DNA of 64,000 bases. Source: Brevundimonas sp. Its GTDB lineage: Bacteria; Pseudomonadota; Alphaproteobacteria; Caulobacterales; Caulobacteraceae. Location of the stretch: NCBI RefSeq assembly GCF_003248455.1, contig NZ_QFNM01000001.1, positions 45,644 to 109,643 of the forward strand, in the 5' to 3' direction. Made by a program: the position numbers and the translations under genes. The notes below the pieces were generated by a model, which did not search any database, had not been told where the DNA came from, and saw nothing but the letters and a program-made list of their open reading frames with translations. This document shows positions 47,612 through 55,425 of this stretch, in pieces. Within the stretch, counting starts at the first letter, position 1, and each line of letters opens with the position of its first letter.

Positions 47612-48744
47612 CCGAGGATGACCCCGAGCCGAAACGGGTGATCGACGTGAACGAGATACGCGATCCGTCAATCCTGGCGCACGGGCTCGATCGCGCCGAC
47701 CGAGCCTACTGGCTTTACTACGACGAGACGCAAAACATCCGCCGACTCCATCTCGAACGCGGCACGCTCAACATCGCCGCTCCGGACTGCTGGGTGCTCG
47801 GCGGCGTCGGTCGGCCCGACGACACCCCAATCGACCTCGCGCCCCTGCGCCAGCGCGCGCGTATCCAGGCCTCGGCGGAAGAGCTGAAATTCCACCTGTT
47901 TGGACAGAAGGGCGGCGACCTCCTCGACGCTCTGGCCAAGCCGAAGATGGAGACATTTCTCGACTGGGTGATCGAGCAGGATCTTCTCGTCCACTATCTG
48001 GCGCTCGATCCCTTTTATTGGGCGATCGTGGACATCATCGATTCCGCTCTGCCCGATGATCCGGGCATGCTCGTCATGGCCATCCCGCAGTTGAAGTCGG
48101 ACCTGTTCCGGCTTCTCCGGTCAGATCGCGACCGGGCGGCATCCCTCATGGTGCGGTTCAACTACCCGGACATCGCGCCACAAAACCGGGCGCCGTTCAT
48201 GACGGCCCTCATCGACTGGCTGAGCGAGGCGGAGGAGGCCTTCGACCATTTCGACTACCAGATGCTTCGCGGCGTCCTGCAAATGGGCCGACGAAAGCCA
48301 CTGACCTTCATCGAGGGCGAAACACCTCATGTCCTGATCGACGGGTTCAGGACATTCTTCATCGAGCGCATCTGTCTCCTGAAAAATGCCCGCCATGTGT
48401 TCGATCAAGAGGATGTGGTCGCCGCTGAGCTCGCGAAAATGGAGTTTGAAGACGACGGGTTTCAGTTCTGCAACCATCGCTTCGCGCCGCGGTCGCATGA
48501 CGAGCCCGGCGTTCAGGCATCCGACATCATGGCGAGCCTGATTGGCCGGTTGTTCAGTTGGGCGGCCGGCGTGGACGATGAGGATGTCATGGAGACACGC
48601 GCGGCGCTCACCCCACTCCAGGAGCGAAGCCGCCAGCGCCTCTCCACCCTGATCCGCGCAAGCCGAGCCGAGAACGACGCCCTGACCAACGCGGTCGTGA
48701 GTCTGGAAGACCAGCGCAAGATCGCCGGGTTCCTGGACCTGTGA
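47608..48744 (+). CDS. DUF3800 family protein (pair B)
   Basis: A 378-residue protein with the DUF3800 opening WLYYDETQNIRRL, a central segment ending in LKSDLFRLLRSDR, and the C-terminal motif DEPGVQASDIMASLIGRLF (Q-A-S-D), giving the acidic triad expected of the RNase-H-like fold. The ATG overlaps the Abi gene stop, so the two are translationally coupled. A nuclease or antitoxin role is inference. Confidence 0.78.
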   Translation: MTEDDPEPKRVIDVNEIRDPSILAHGLDRADRAYWLYYDETQNIRRLHLERGTLNIAAPDCWVLGGVGRPDDTPIDLAPLRQRARIQASAEELKFHLFGQKGGDLLDALAKPKMETFLDWVIEQDLLVHYLALDPFYWAIVDIIDSALPDDPGMLVMAIPQLKSDLFRLLRSDRDRAASLMVRFNYPDIAPQNRAPFMTALIDWLSEAEEAFDHFDYQMLRGVLQMGRRKPLTFIEGETPHVLIDGFRTFFIERICLLKNARHVFDQEDVVAAELAKMEFEDDGFQFCNHRFAPRSHDEPGVQASDIMASLIGRLFSWAAGVDDEDVMETRAALTPLQERSRQRLSTLIRASRAENDALTNAVVSLEDQRKIAGFLDL

Positions 48745-48750
48745 TCGAAT

Positions 48751-48768
48751 CGGCGCCGTCAGGCGCCG
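48751..48768. terminator. hairpin between convergent genes
   Basis: CGGCGCC-GTCA-GGCGCCG, a 7-bp perfect stem in the 35-base gap between the convergent DUF3800 and ArdC genes. There is no T-run, but the position fits a bidirectional terminator. Confidence 0.5.
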
Positions 48769-48779
48769 GTTCGCCCTGC

Positions 48780-49664
48780 TCAGGTCTGGTAGCTTCTGAG
48801 ATGATCGACGGCCTTCTGAGCGTGAGACGCGGCCGAGATGATGAACCGCTTGTCGCCGCGCAGGACCTGCAGCCATGAGCCGATGTAGGCCGCGTGATCC
48901 TCGCGGGGTTCGAGCGCCAGACCCAGGTCGGCGCAGAGGAAGGCCGCACCGAGTTCGGCCACCAGCTCTTCGCGCGCATACCCTTCATCGCCATGGCGAC
49001 GTCGGCCGAAGTCCCGGTCGAGCCGAGCGGGGTGGCGCGTCCAATGCGTCAGCTCGTGGCCGAAGGTGGCGTAGTAGGCCTGGGGATCCAAGAAGCTCTC
49101 GAACGGCGGCATCTGCACATAGTCGGGTTCGAGAACGTAATAGGCGCTCCCGCCCCCATGGCGGACATCGGCTCCAACGGCGGCGAAGAACGCTTCCGCG
49201 TCGGCGACCCGTTCGCCGGGATTTATCGCGGGCGCCGCGACCGGCGCGTACCTGTCGCCCAGACCGTCGATCTGATCGACGTTGAAGACGGTGTAGGCCT
49301 TCAGAAAAGGCACGCGCGAGGGCTCCTCGTCTCCGCCTTGGGGAGACGGGTCGCGCTGAAGCGCGCCGGCATAGACGACCGTTGCGCCCTTCTCGCCCTT
49401 GCGGACGCGGGCGCCGAGGGCGAGCGCCTGACGGAAGGTCATCCAGGTGTCGGACTGGAAGCCCCGGCTGGCCGCCTCGGACCAGAGCAGCAGAACGTTA
49501 ATGCCGCTGTAGGCTTCACCGTTGTGGCGCAGCGGCCGGGCCACATTGGTCTGCGAGGCCCAAGGCTGTGTCCAGGGCCGAACGCCGACCTCAAGCTGAG
49601 CGATGATGCTGTCGGTGATGCGAGTGTAGAGATCGGGGCGAGCGGGATCGGCGGGGCGCGACAT
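48780..49664 (-). CDS. ArdC-like antirestriction protein (ssDNA-binding domain plus zincin metallopeptidase)
   Basis: A 294-residue protein. The N-terminal ArdC ssDNA-binding domain shows LYTRITDSIIAQLEVGVRPWTQPW, GINVLLLW and DTWMTFRQALALGARVRKGEKG in pieces. The C-terminal zincin domain has the zinc motif HELTHWTRH and a downstream Glu (YAREELVAELGAAFL). ArdC protects incoming single-stranded plasmid DNA from host restriction. GAGGAGG precedes the ATG. It lies in the predicted leading region relative to the nic site. Confidence 0.88.
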   Translation of the reverse strand: MSRPADPARPDLYTRITDSIIAQLEVGVRPWTQPWASQTNVARPLRHNGEAYSGINVLLLWSEAASRGFQSDTWMTFRQALALGARVRKGEKGATVVYAGALQRDPSPQGGDEEPSRVPFLKAYTVFNVDQIDGLGDRYAPVAAPAINPGERVADAEAFFAAVGADVRHGGGSAYYVLEPDYVQMPPFESFLDPQAYYATFGHELTHWTRHPARLDRDFGRRRHGDEGYAREELVAELGAAFLCADLGLALEPREDHAAYIGSWLQVLRGDKRFIISAASHAQKAVDHLRSYQT

Positions 49665-49734
49665 GGCGGCCTCCTCGATAAGGGGTTTGAAGGAAGGGGC
49701 GGCGGCGCTTTCGCCAGCGCCGCCGCGACTTGGG

Positions 49735-50031
49735 TCAGCGAGACCAGATCAGGCTGTGACCGCCGTCGATCTCCACCAGGGAGGCGTAGATCGGGGCCGG
49801 GAAGCTGGGGTCATCGAGCTTGACCGAAAGGTACTCCCGATCTTCCCGCGAGGTGCGCTTCCAGGCGGCGCCGAACTCGGTGGAGCCGGAGAAGATGCGG
49901 AAGTCCGGCGCCTTCTCATCGGTCTTGTCGTTGGCCCGAAGCTGGGCCGACTTGACGTTCAGGCTGAGGGTCTTGATCGAGCCGCTGTAGTTGCCGTCCG
50001 ATTGCTGGGTGAAGGTTCCGATGGTGGCCAT
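49735..50031 (-). CDS. DUF736 family protein
   Basis: A 98-residue protein beginning MATIGTFTQQSDGNYSGSIKTLSLN and containing FRIFSGSTEFGAAWKRTSREDREYLSVKLDDPSFPAPIYASL in pieces, the DUF736 pattern. DUF736 genes are almost always found on alphaproteobacterial plasmids and integrative elements near ardC; the biochemical role is unknown. AGGAGAG lies 7 bases before the ATG. It probably forms an operon with ardC. Confidence 0.88.
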   Translation of the reverse strand: MATIGTFTQQSDGNYSGSIKTLSLNVKSAQLRANDKTDEKAPDFRIFSGSTEFGAAWKRTSREDREYLSVKLDDPSFPAPIYASLVEIDGGHSLIWSR

Positions 50032-50362
50032 TGAAGTCTCTCCTTGCTGATTTCGGGCCACGCCTGCCGCGGCCTCGATGGCGATCGACGGACCGGGGGC
50101 CGGGCGGCGCGCAGGGCGAGCGGAGAGAGCCCCCGCAGCAAAGCGGAGGACCGGGAAGAGCGAGTTTCTTGTTTCGCGAGGAAGGCCGCAGGCCGGGGAA
50201 GAAAGTCGCGCGAGCGGTTGCGCAAGCCGACCGGACCTCGGTCAGATCAGGCCATTGAGAGGCCGCGCCGGCTGGACCGACCTTCAGGAGAGATCACGGT
50301 CGCACTCGCCGCCACAACAGATCGACCACGTCTACAGGCTTGACCTGCTCCCGCCCTCAACC
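50032..50362. other. 331-base non-coding region
   Basis: The frames here give Arg/Gly-rich products without ribosome binding sites and no recognisable domain. It probably holds the promoter of the DUF736-ArdC unit and the end of the SRAP transcript. No strong repeat was found. Confidence 0.4.
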
Positions 50363-50941
50363 TCATGCCGCCAGCGGGAACACCTTCTCGACCGACAGGG
50401 ACCCAGGCGGCAGCGGTCGCAACAACTCCGTCTCCGGCCGCTCCAGCCCCAGCCAGGCCGCGCCCTCCTCGGGACGCAGCAGTACAATCTGTCGGTCGTG
50501 ATAGGGAGCGATGTCCGGGCCCGGCTCCGTCGTCAGGAGAGCGAAGGCGTCATTCTTTATGATCCCAGCGATCCAGAAGATCGGTTCTTCGGCGAGAGTG
50601 AAGCGCCATTTGGTCTTTCGCTTCTGGCCCGCCTCGGACGGCGTAAACTCGAAGAACCCGTCCGCCGGCGCCAGACATCGGGTGCTTCCGCCAAATGTCC
50701 GGCCGTCGGAACGGAAGTTGAAGACCGGAGCGCCGGTCGGCCCCTTCCACGCCCACGGCAGGGTGACCATCTCCGGCCCGGCGGCTCCCTGAACGATGAT
50801 GGGTGCGCGATCGCCGATCCGGATGGACGACATCGGCCCGAAATTCGGCATGCCGCCGGGGAAAACCACCCGGCTGCCGGTGCGGTTGAAGGCCTCGATC
50901 ACGTCATCGAAGGGCAGGATCAGTTGGTACTCATTGCACAA
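50363..50941 (-). CDS. SRAP (HMCES/YedK-like) abasic-site shielding protein
   Basis: A 192-residue SOS response-associated protein. Translation from TTG at 50941 (GGAGG 8 bases upstream) gives the essential N-terminus Met-Cys-Asn-Glu-Tyr, whose Cys2 cross-links to abasic sites in ssDNA. The family motifs WAWKG, NFRSDGRTFGGSTRCLAPADGFFEF and APYHDRQ (catalytic Glu and His) are present. It is divergent from imuA and shares a LexA box with it. In mobile elements it may protect incoming ssDNA. Confidence 0.85.
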   Translation of the reverse strand: MCNEYQLILPFDDVIEAFNRTGSRVVFPGGMPNFGPMSSIRIGDRAPIIVQGAAGPEMVTLPWAWKGPTGAPVFNFRSDGRTFGGSTRCLAPADGFFEFTPSEAGQKRKTKWRFTLAEEPIFWIAGIIKNDAFALLTTEPGPDIAPYHDRQIVLLRPEEGAAWLGLERPETELLRPLPPGSLSVEKVFPLAA

Positions 50942-51019
50942 GTTTCGGTCCTCCGGCGTCCAACCTGTCCCCAACGCAGGCGGACCATCCTGGTTGACTC
51001 CAGACCAAAATGAGAACCA

Positions 51020-51034
51020 GAACATTTCAGGAAC
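51020..51034. promoter_or_regulatory. LexA (SOS) box between SRAP and imuA
   Basis: GAAC-ATTTCAG-GAAC, a perfect match to the alphaproteobacterial direct-repeat SOS box GAAC-N7-GAAC (GTTC-N7-GTTC on the other strand). It is 28 bases before imuA and 79 bases before the SRAP start, so it can control both. Confidence 0.8.
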
Positions 51035-51061
51035 ATTTATGACCTTGGAAAGGAGGCCGCT

Positions 51062-51820
51062 ATGGCGTTTCGGCCTGCCGCCGAGCTGTCGGCGCTACGC
51101 GAACAGATTCAGCGTTTGGAGAATCCGGGTCGCACCCGCGCGGGGATGCTTCCGTTCGGCGTGCCCGGTCTGGACGCCGCGCTTCCGCAGGGAGGGCTTG
51201 CGACGGGCGCGCTGCACGAAGTCGCAGGCGGCGGCGACGGCGCCGTAGATGGCGCCGTCGCCGCCCTGTTCGCAGCAGGAATTGCCGCCCGTCTGCCGGG
51301 GCAGGTGTTGTGGTGCGTGACACGTCCGGACCTGTTTGCACCCGCGTTGCGGCAGTCAGGTCTCGATCCCGATCGGGTCCTCTACGTCGAGGCTGGCGAC
51401 GAGACGACCCTGTTGGCGTGCTTCGAAGAAGGGCTACGTCACCGCGCCCTCGGCGCGGTCGTGGCCGAGATCTCCCGCCTCTCGATGACGGCCTCGCGCC
51501 GTCTGCAGTTGGCGGCCGAAAGCTCGGGAGTGACCGCCCTGGCCGTCAGGCGATGGCGACGCGCCACCGAGGCTGCCGATTTCGGCCAGCCAACGGCGGC
51601 CGCGACCCGATGGCGGGTCACGCCCCAGCCCTCATCCCCGCTGCCCGCGCCAGGTGTGGGACGTCCACGCTGGTTCATCGAACTCTTGCGCTGCCGCGCT
51701 GGCGGATGCGCCGAATTCACTCTGGAAGCCTGTGATGAGAAGGGTCGTCTCGCTGTACCTGCCGAACTGGCCCATCGATCGGCTGCGCCGGCGACTGGGC
51801 GCCGCCGCGCCGCCGCCTGA
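51062..51820 (+). CDS. imuA: ImuA-like SOS mutagenesis protein
   Basis: A 252-residue RecA/SulA-like protein that works with ImuB and DnaE2 in damage-induced mutagenesis. It shows LPFGVPGLDAALPQGGLATGALHEVAG at the N-terminus, VLWCVTRPDLFAPALRQSGLDPDRVLYVEA and later RWFIELLRCRAG. AAGGAGG is just upstream of the ATG. Its end overlaps imuB by 86 bases. Confidence 0.85.
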   Translation: MAFRPAAELSALREQIQRLENPGRTRAGMLPFGVPGLDAALPQGGLATGALHEVAGGGDGAVDGAVAALFAAGIAARLPGQVLWCVTRPDLFAPALRQSGLDPDRVLYVEAGDETTLLACFEEGLRHRALGAVVAEISRLSMTASRRLQLAAESSGVTALAVRRWRRATEAADFGQPTAAATRWRVTPQPSSPLPAPGVGRPRWFIELLRCRAGGCAEFTLEACDEKGRLAVPAELAHRSAAPATGRRRAAA

Positions 51821-53255
51821 CGCCCCGACAGTCCTTGTCGGCCGGGACCGCCGTCGCCGCATCATCACCGCCTGCAATCCTTCCGCTCGACTTCTGGGTC
51901 TTCGCCCCGGTCTCGCCGCCGCCCAAGCCCACGCGCTCGCGCCGGGCCTCCTTCCATTCGACGCCGATCCCGAAGGCGACGCCGTTGGTCTCGAGCGGCT
52001 CGCCCTATGGGCGCATCAACGCTATGCGCCGGTCTGCGCCGCCGATCCGTCGGACGGCGTCGCCATTGACGCGACGGGCGCGACGCACCTCCGGGGCGGC
52101 GAGGCGGCATTTCTGGCTGACCTGGAAAACCGGCTCACGAGCGCCGGTGTTCACGCTCGAGCAGCCATCGCGCCGACCTATGGCGCGGCGCATGCGGTTG
52201 CCCGATTCACCCGCGGGCCGGCCATCGTCGCCGAAGGCGAGATAGGCCGTCGTCTGGGCGCGCTCCCTTTGGCCGCGCTCCGGCTTTCCGAAGACCTGCG
52301 AGACAGCCTCGGCCGCTTGGGGTTCGAGACCATTCTGGATGTGGAGCGCCAACCCCGGGCTCCGCTGACGCTGCGTTTCGGCCCGGAGCTCGGGAGACGC
52401 CTTGATCAAACCTTCGGCCGAACATCAGAACCGATCGTTCCCGTTGTGGACGAGACTCAACCCCGAGCGGAGCGGGTCTTCGCCGAACCGATCGGGGCGC
52501 CCGAGACCATCGCGCGCTACATCGACCAGTTGGTCGAGGTGCTCACGGCGACACTCGAGCGCGACGGCCTCGGCGCTCGCGGCCTCGATCTCCTCTGTCA
52601 CCGGGTCGACAACCGTATCGAGGCCGTCCGGGTGGCCACGGCGCGGGCGATCCGGGATCGCAAACGGATAACGCGACTGCTTCACGATCGGATCGAAGCC
52701 ATCGCCCCCGGTTTCGGCATCGAGCGCATGACGCTGGTCGCATCGATCGTTCAGCCCCTGGATTGGCGGCCAGCCGACACGCGGTTTGGAGAAGCGGATG
52801 TCCCCGATATCTCCAACCTCGTCGATGTGCTGTCGAACCGCATCGGCCCAGGACGCCTCTACCGTTTGACGGCGGTGGAGAGCGATGTCCCCGAGCGTGC
52901 CGTCCGCAGGGCGGCTCCGCTCGAGACAGTCGCCGCGACAGGCTGGACGCAGGACTGGCCCCGGCCCGTCCGGCTTTTCCAGCCCCCCGAACCTGTCGAG
53001 ACCATGGCGCTTCTCCCCGACAACCCGCCGACGCACTTCACCTGGCGCGGGGTCCGCCGACGCATCCGAAGGGCCGACGGCCCTGAACGGATCTACGGCG
53101 AATGGGCGCGTCGAGATGCTGAGCTTTGGGCCGTTCGTGATTATTTCCAGGTCGAGGACGACGCGGGCGAGAGGTTCTGGCTGTTTCGCGCCGGTGACGG
53201 GGAGGACGCGCGGACAGGCTCACAGGCCTGGTTCATTCACGGGAAGTTCGGATGA
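51735..53255 (+). CDS. imuB: ImuB, Y-family polymerase-like mutagenesis protein
   Basis: A 506-residue protein starting MRRVVSLYLPNWPIDRLRRR. The Y-polymerase-like core lacks the full set of catalytic acids, as known for ImuB, and the C-terminal region contains the ERIYGEWARRDAELWAVRDYFQVEDDAG-type segment (in pieces) and a beta-clamp-binding-like part. It would bridge the clamp, ImuA and DnaE2. The ATG at 51735 lies inside imuA. It overlaps the truncated dnaE2 by ATGA. Confidence 0.88.
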   Translation: MRRVVSLYLPNWPIDRLRRRLGAAAPPPDAPTVLVGRDRRRRIITACNPSARLLGLRPGLAAAQAHALAPGLLPFDADPEGDAVGLERLALWAHQRYAPVCAADPSDGVAIDATGATHLRGGEAAFLADLENRLTSAGVHARAAIAPTYGAAHAVARFTRGPAIVAEGEIGRRLGALPLAALRLSEDLRDSLGRLGFETILDVERQPRAPLTLRFGPELGRRLDQTFGRTSEPIVPVVDETQPRAERVFAEPIGAPETIARYIDQLVEVLTATLERDGLGARGLDLLCHRVDNRIEAVRVATARAIRDRKRITRLLHDRIEAIAPGFGIERMTLVASIVQPLDWRPADTRFGEADVPDISNLVDVLSNRIGPGRLYRLTAVESDVPERAVRRAAPLETVAATGWTQDWPRPVRLFQPPEPVETMALLPDNPPTHFTWRGVRRRIRRADGPERIYGEWARRDAELWAVRDYFQVEDDAGERFWLFRAGDGEDARTGSQAWFIHGKFG

Positions 53256-53809
53256 ACTACGCCGAACTTCAGTGCGCCTCCCATTTCTCATTCCTTCGCG
53301 GAGCGAGCTCCTGCGAGGAGCTTTTCAGCCAAGCAGCCGTCTGCGGTCTGGACGCTCTGGCGATCACGGACCGAAACAGCCTGGCCGGCATCGTCCGCGC
53401 CCACGTCGCCGCCAAGGTCACGGGGGTTCGCCTGATCGTGGGTTGTCGACTGGTCCTGACGGACGGCTCGGAGGTGCTGGTCTACCTGATGGGACGCGCC
53501 GAAGCGAACGAACGGCTTCTACCGCTTGCGGCTCGCCATGCGGACCAAACAGCCAACAATCGGAGAAACGCTCGGAAGCCGCGACGGCGTGGAGAAGAAA
53601 CACGAGAGGCCGCGATGAGCGTGATTGCCCAGAACGAAACCATTTCAAAGCGCCGGTGCGCCGAGCGGGTGGCGGAAATCCGAGAGTTGACGGACATTCG
53701 CTCGATCGAGCAGCGGATCTCGGAATATTTCGAGAAGCTACCGAACGGCCGATTTAGACCGACAGCAACGGCTGTCGCCAAAGCTCGGGCTGCGAAAAGG
53801 GGGGGTTAG
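53252..53809 (+). pseudogene. dnaE2: dnaE2 remnant: N-terminal PHP fragment fused to an unrelated tail
   Basis: The first 80 or so residues (YAELQCASHFSFLRGASS, then LDALAITDRNSLAGIVRAH and VGCRLVLTDGSEVLVY) are the PHP-domain start of the error-prone polymerase DnaE2, normally over 1,000 residues. After about base 53490 the similarity stops and a basic, unrelated tail follows to 53809. In the tail an internal ATG at 53615 gives a 64-residue frame (MSVIAQNETISKRRCAERVA onward), and a short frame just before it ends in an ATGA with that ATG, hinting that the tail comes from another operon. The imuAB cassette therefore lacks its polymerase here. Confidence 0.75.
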
Positions 53810-53845
53810 CGACGTTAGGTCCGGAAAACTTGAGGGGGTTAGCGA
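53801..53845. repeat. short direct repeat downstream of the dnaE2 break
   Basis: GGGGGTTAGCGA occurs at 53801-53812 and 53834-53845. Short direct repeats near a gene break can mark a past insertion or deletion, but these may be chance. Confidence 0.45.
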
Positions 53846-53908
53846 TGCTACTCCCCTCTCCCACGACCTTGGCCGCCTCGGATGATGCTCGAAACTGGAG
53901 CTCATCCC

Positions 53909-54007
53909 ATGAAACCTCGCCCCATGCCGTCACTGGCTTTCATCGCCGACCTGATCCGCCTGACCGCAGCAGTGGTCACTCTCATAGCCGCGATACTGCG
54001 GGTGTAA
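53909..54007 (+). CDS. candidate 32-aa hydrophobic peptide
   Basis: The ATG at 53909 has GGAG 9 bases upstream. The product has a short basic N-terminus (MKPRPMPS) and one membrane-spanning stretch (LAFIADLIRLTAAVVTLIAA), ending in Arg-Val. The layout is that of type I toxin-like or other small membrane peptides. No family is recognised, and the frame is short enough to arise by chance. Confidence 0.4.
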   Translation: MKPRPMPSLAFIADLIRLTAAVVTLIAAILRV

Positions 54008-54060
54008 GTACTCACCTTCCAGCAAAGCGACCAGAACAGGGGCTTCCTAGTCATCTCGGG

Positions 54061-55425
54061 CTAGCGGTTACGTCTCCATTCCGTGCTCTGGGTGGAAAAC
54101 CAAGCTGGCGTGACGACATGGCCGACTCCGAATGCCCGCATGACTGGCCCCGCCAGCAGAGCCGCTACCTCTGTCCAGTTCGCCTCCAAGGCTCCGATGG
54201 TCGCGGTCGCCCGGGACTTTCGGACATCGTCCGTCGCCTCATGCCCTTGGAACATCCATCGGTGGTGAAAGTCATGAAGGGTACGGCCCTTCAGCCCGCG
54301 CCACTCGCAACGGAAGTGGACTTGGGTGGCGAAACCAAACTCACGCGCCATCAGCGTCGCGTGGCGAACGACCTCGGCGATCCCCATCGCCATCTGGTTG
54401 GGACTAAAGGCAGCGCCCGGCGAGGTGCCCTTCCACCAGCTGGTATCTTCGATATAGCCGCGCTCGATGCTGGCGAGGCCGGTCGCTGACACACGCCACA
54501 CATCCATTAAACCGACGCCGCTATCGGCCTCGAGCAGGTTCATCTCGAGGAACTCCAGCTCCCCGCCATCAAGCTGCTGATCTGTTTTCGAGCGAGGGGT
54601 CAATGGCCCATCAAAGACATGGAAGGCGCCCCAGCCCGTGTGGATCTCAGGATCGAGCTCATTGGCGACACGGCGAAGCATGTCCGACAGCTCGTTCGGG
54701 CTCGGAAGTTCGCCGGAGGTCTCGATCAGATAGGAGAACCGGTAGTTTGACTTCGCGATGATCTCAGGCCGGCCGTTCTCGGCGACGCCCTTGAGAAAGG
54801 CGGCGGCCATCGCAGCATCCCAGTTTTCCAGGCGCTCCATCGCCGATACGGCATCAGGCCCTGTGGCGCCGCCGCGTAGGGCAAGCTCGATGGCGCCGAG
54901 GATGCTCGACCGCTCCGCCATGGCGCACCTTCGGATGAGCGGTGTCCATTCTTCCGGGGTCAGGATCGGAGCGCTCTCGGGCCCGACCTTTCGAATGTAG
55001 TAGGCGCCGCGGTTGATGCCTTGGACCTTGCCGCTTGGATTCTGAGGGCCATCCGCGCGACAGCAGACCGGGGTCGGCCCGTGGGTTGGCACAATGACTA
55101 CGGCGTAGGTTCGGCCTTGCGGGTCATCCAGCAGCCGCACGTCGCACTGGAAGACCGGGATGAGATAGTCTTTGACGACGCGTGCGATCGTGTCTCGGCT
55201 CGGCAGTTGTGGCCGTGGAGATGCAGGCTCCAGATTGTCGTCAAAGCCGATGACGATGTGCCCGCCGCCGTGGTTAGCGAGAGCGGCGATATGCCTGGCG
55301 AGTTTCGCGCGGCCCAAGGGCGTCTCGAGATCGACCTGTGCCTTGTACTCGGCACTGAGCGTCTCGTTCGGATCGTCGACGAGAAGCCGAAGCGCATCAG
55401 GTCCGAGGGTGTCAGTCGGAGTCAC
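54061..55425 (-). CDS. AlbA_2 (Schlafen-like divergent AAA) domain protein
   Basis: A 454-residue protein with an N-terminal AlbA_2/Schlafen-type domain: NETLSAEYKAQ (Glu), then ARHIAALANHGGGHIVIGFDD, and GAYYIRKVGPESAPI. This domain binds nucleic acids or nucleotides and in Schlafen-like proteins cleaves RNA. The C-terminal 280 residues are not recognised. The GTG at 55425 overlaps the end of the MNT-HEPN gene by 14 bases, so the two are one unit. Confidence 0.72.
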   Translation of the reverse strand: MTPTDTLGPDALRLLVDDPNETLSAEYKAQVDLETPLGRAKLARHIAALANHGGGHIVIGFDDNLEPASPRPQLPSRDTIARVVKDYLIPVFQCDVRLLDDPQGRTYAVVIVPTHGPTPVCCRADGPQNPSGKVQGINRGAYYIRKVGPESAPILTPEEWTPLIRRCAMAERSSILGAIELALRGGATGPDAVSAMERLENWDAAMAAAFLKGVAENGRPEIIAKSNYRFSYLIETSGELPSPNELSDMLRRVANELDPEIHTGWGAFHVFDGPLTPRSKTDQQLDGGELEFLEMNLLEADSGVGLMDVWRVSATGLASIERGYIEDTSWWKGTSPGAAFSPNQMAMGIAEVVRHATLMAREFGFATQVHFRCEWRGLKGRTLHDFHHRWMFQGHEATDDVRKSRATATIGALEANWTEVAALLAGPVMRAFGVGHVVTPAWFSTQSTEWRRNR

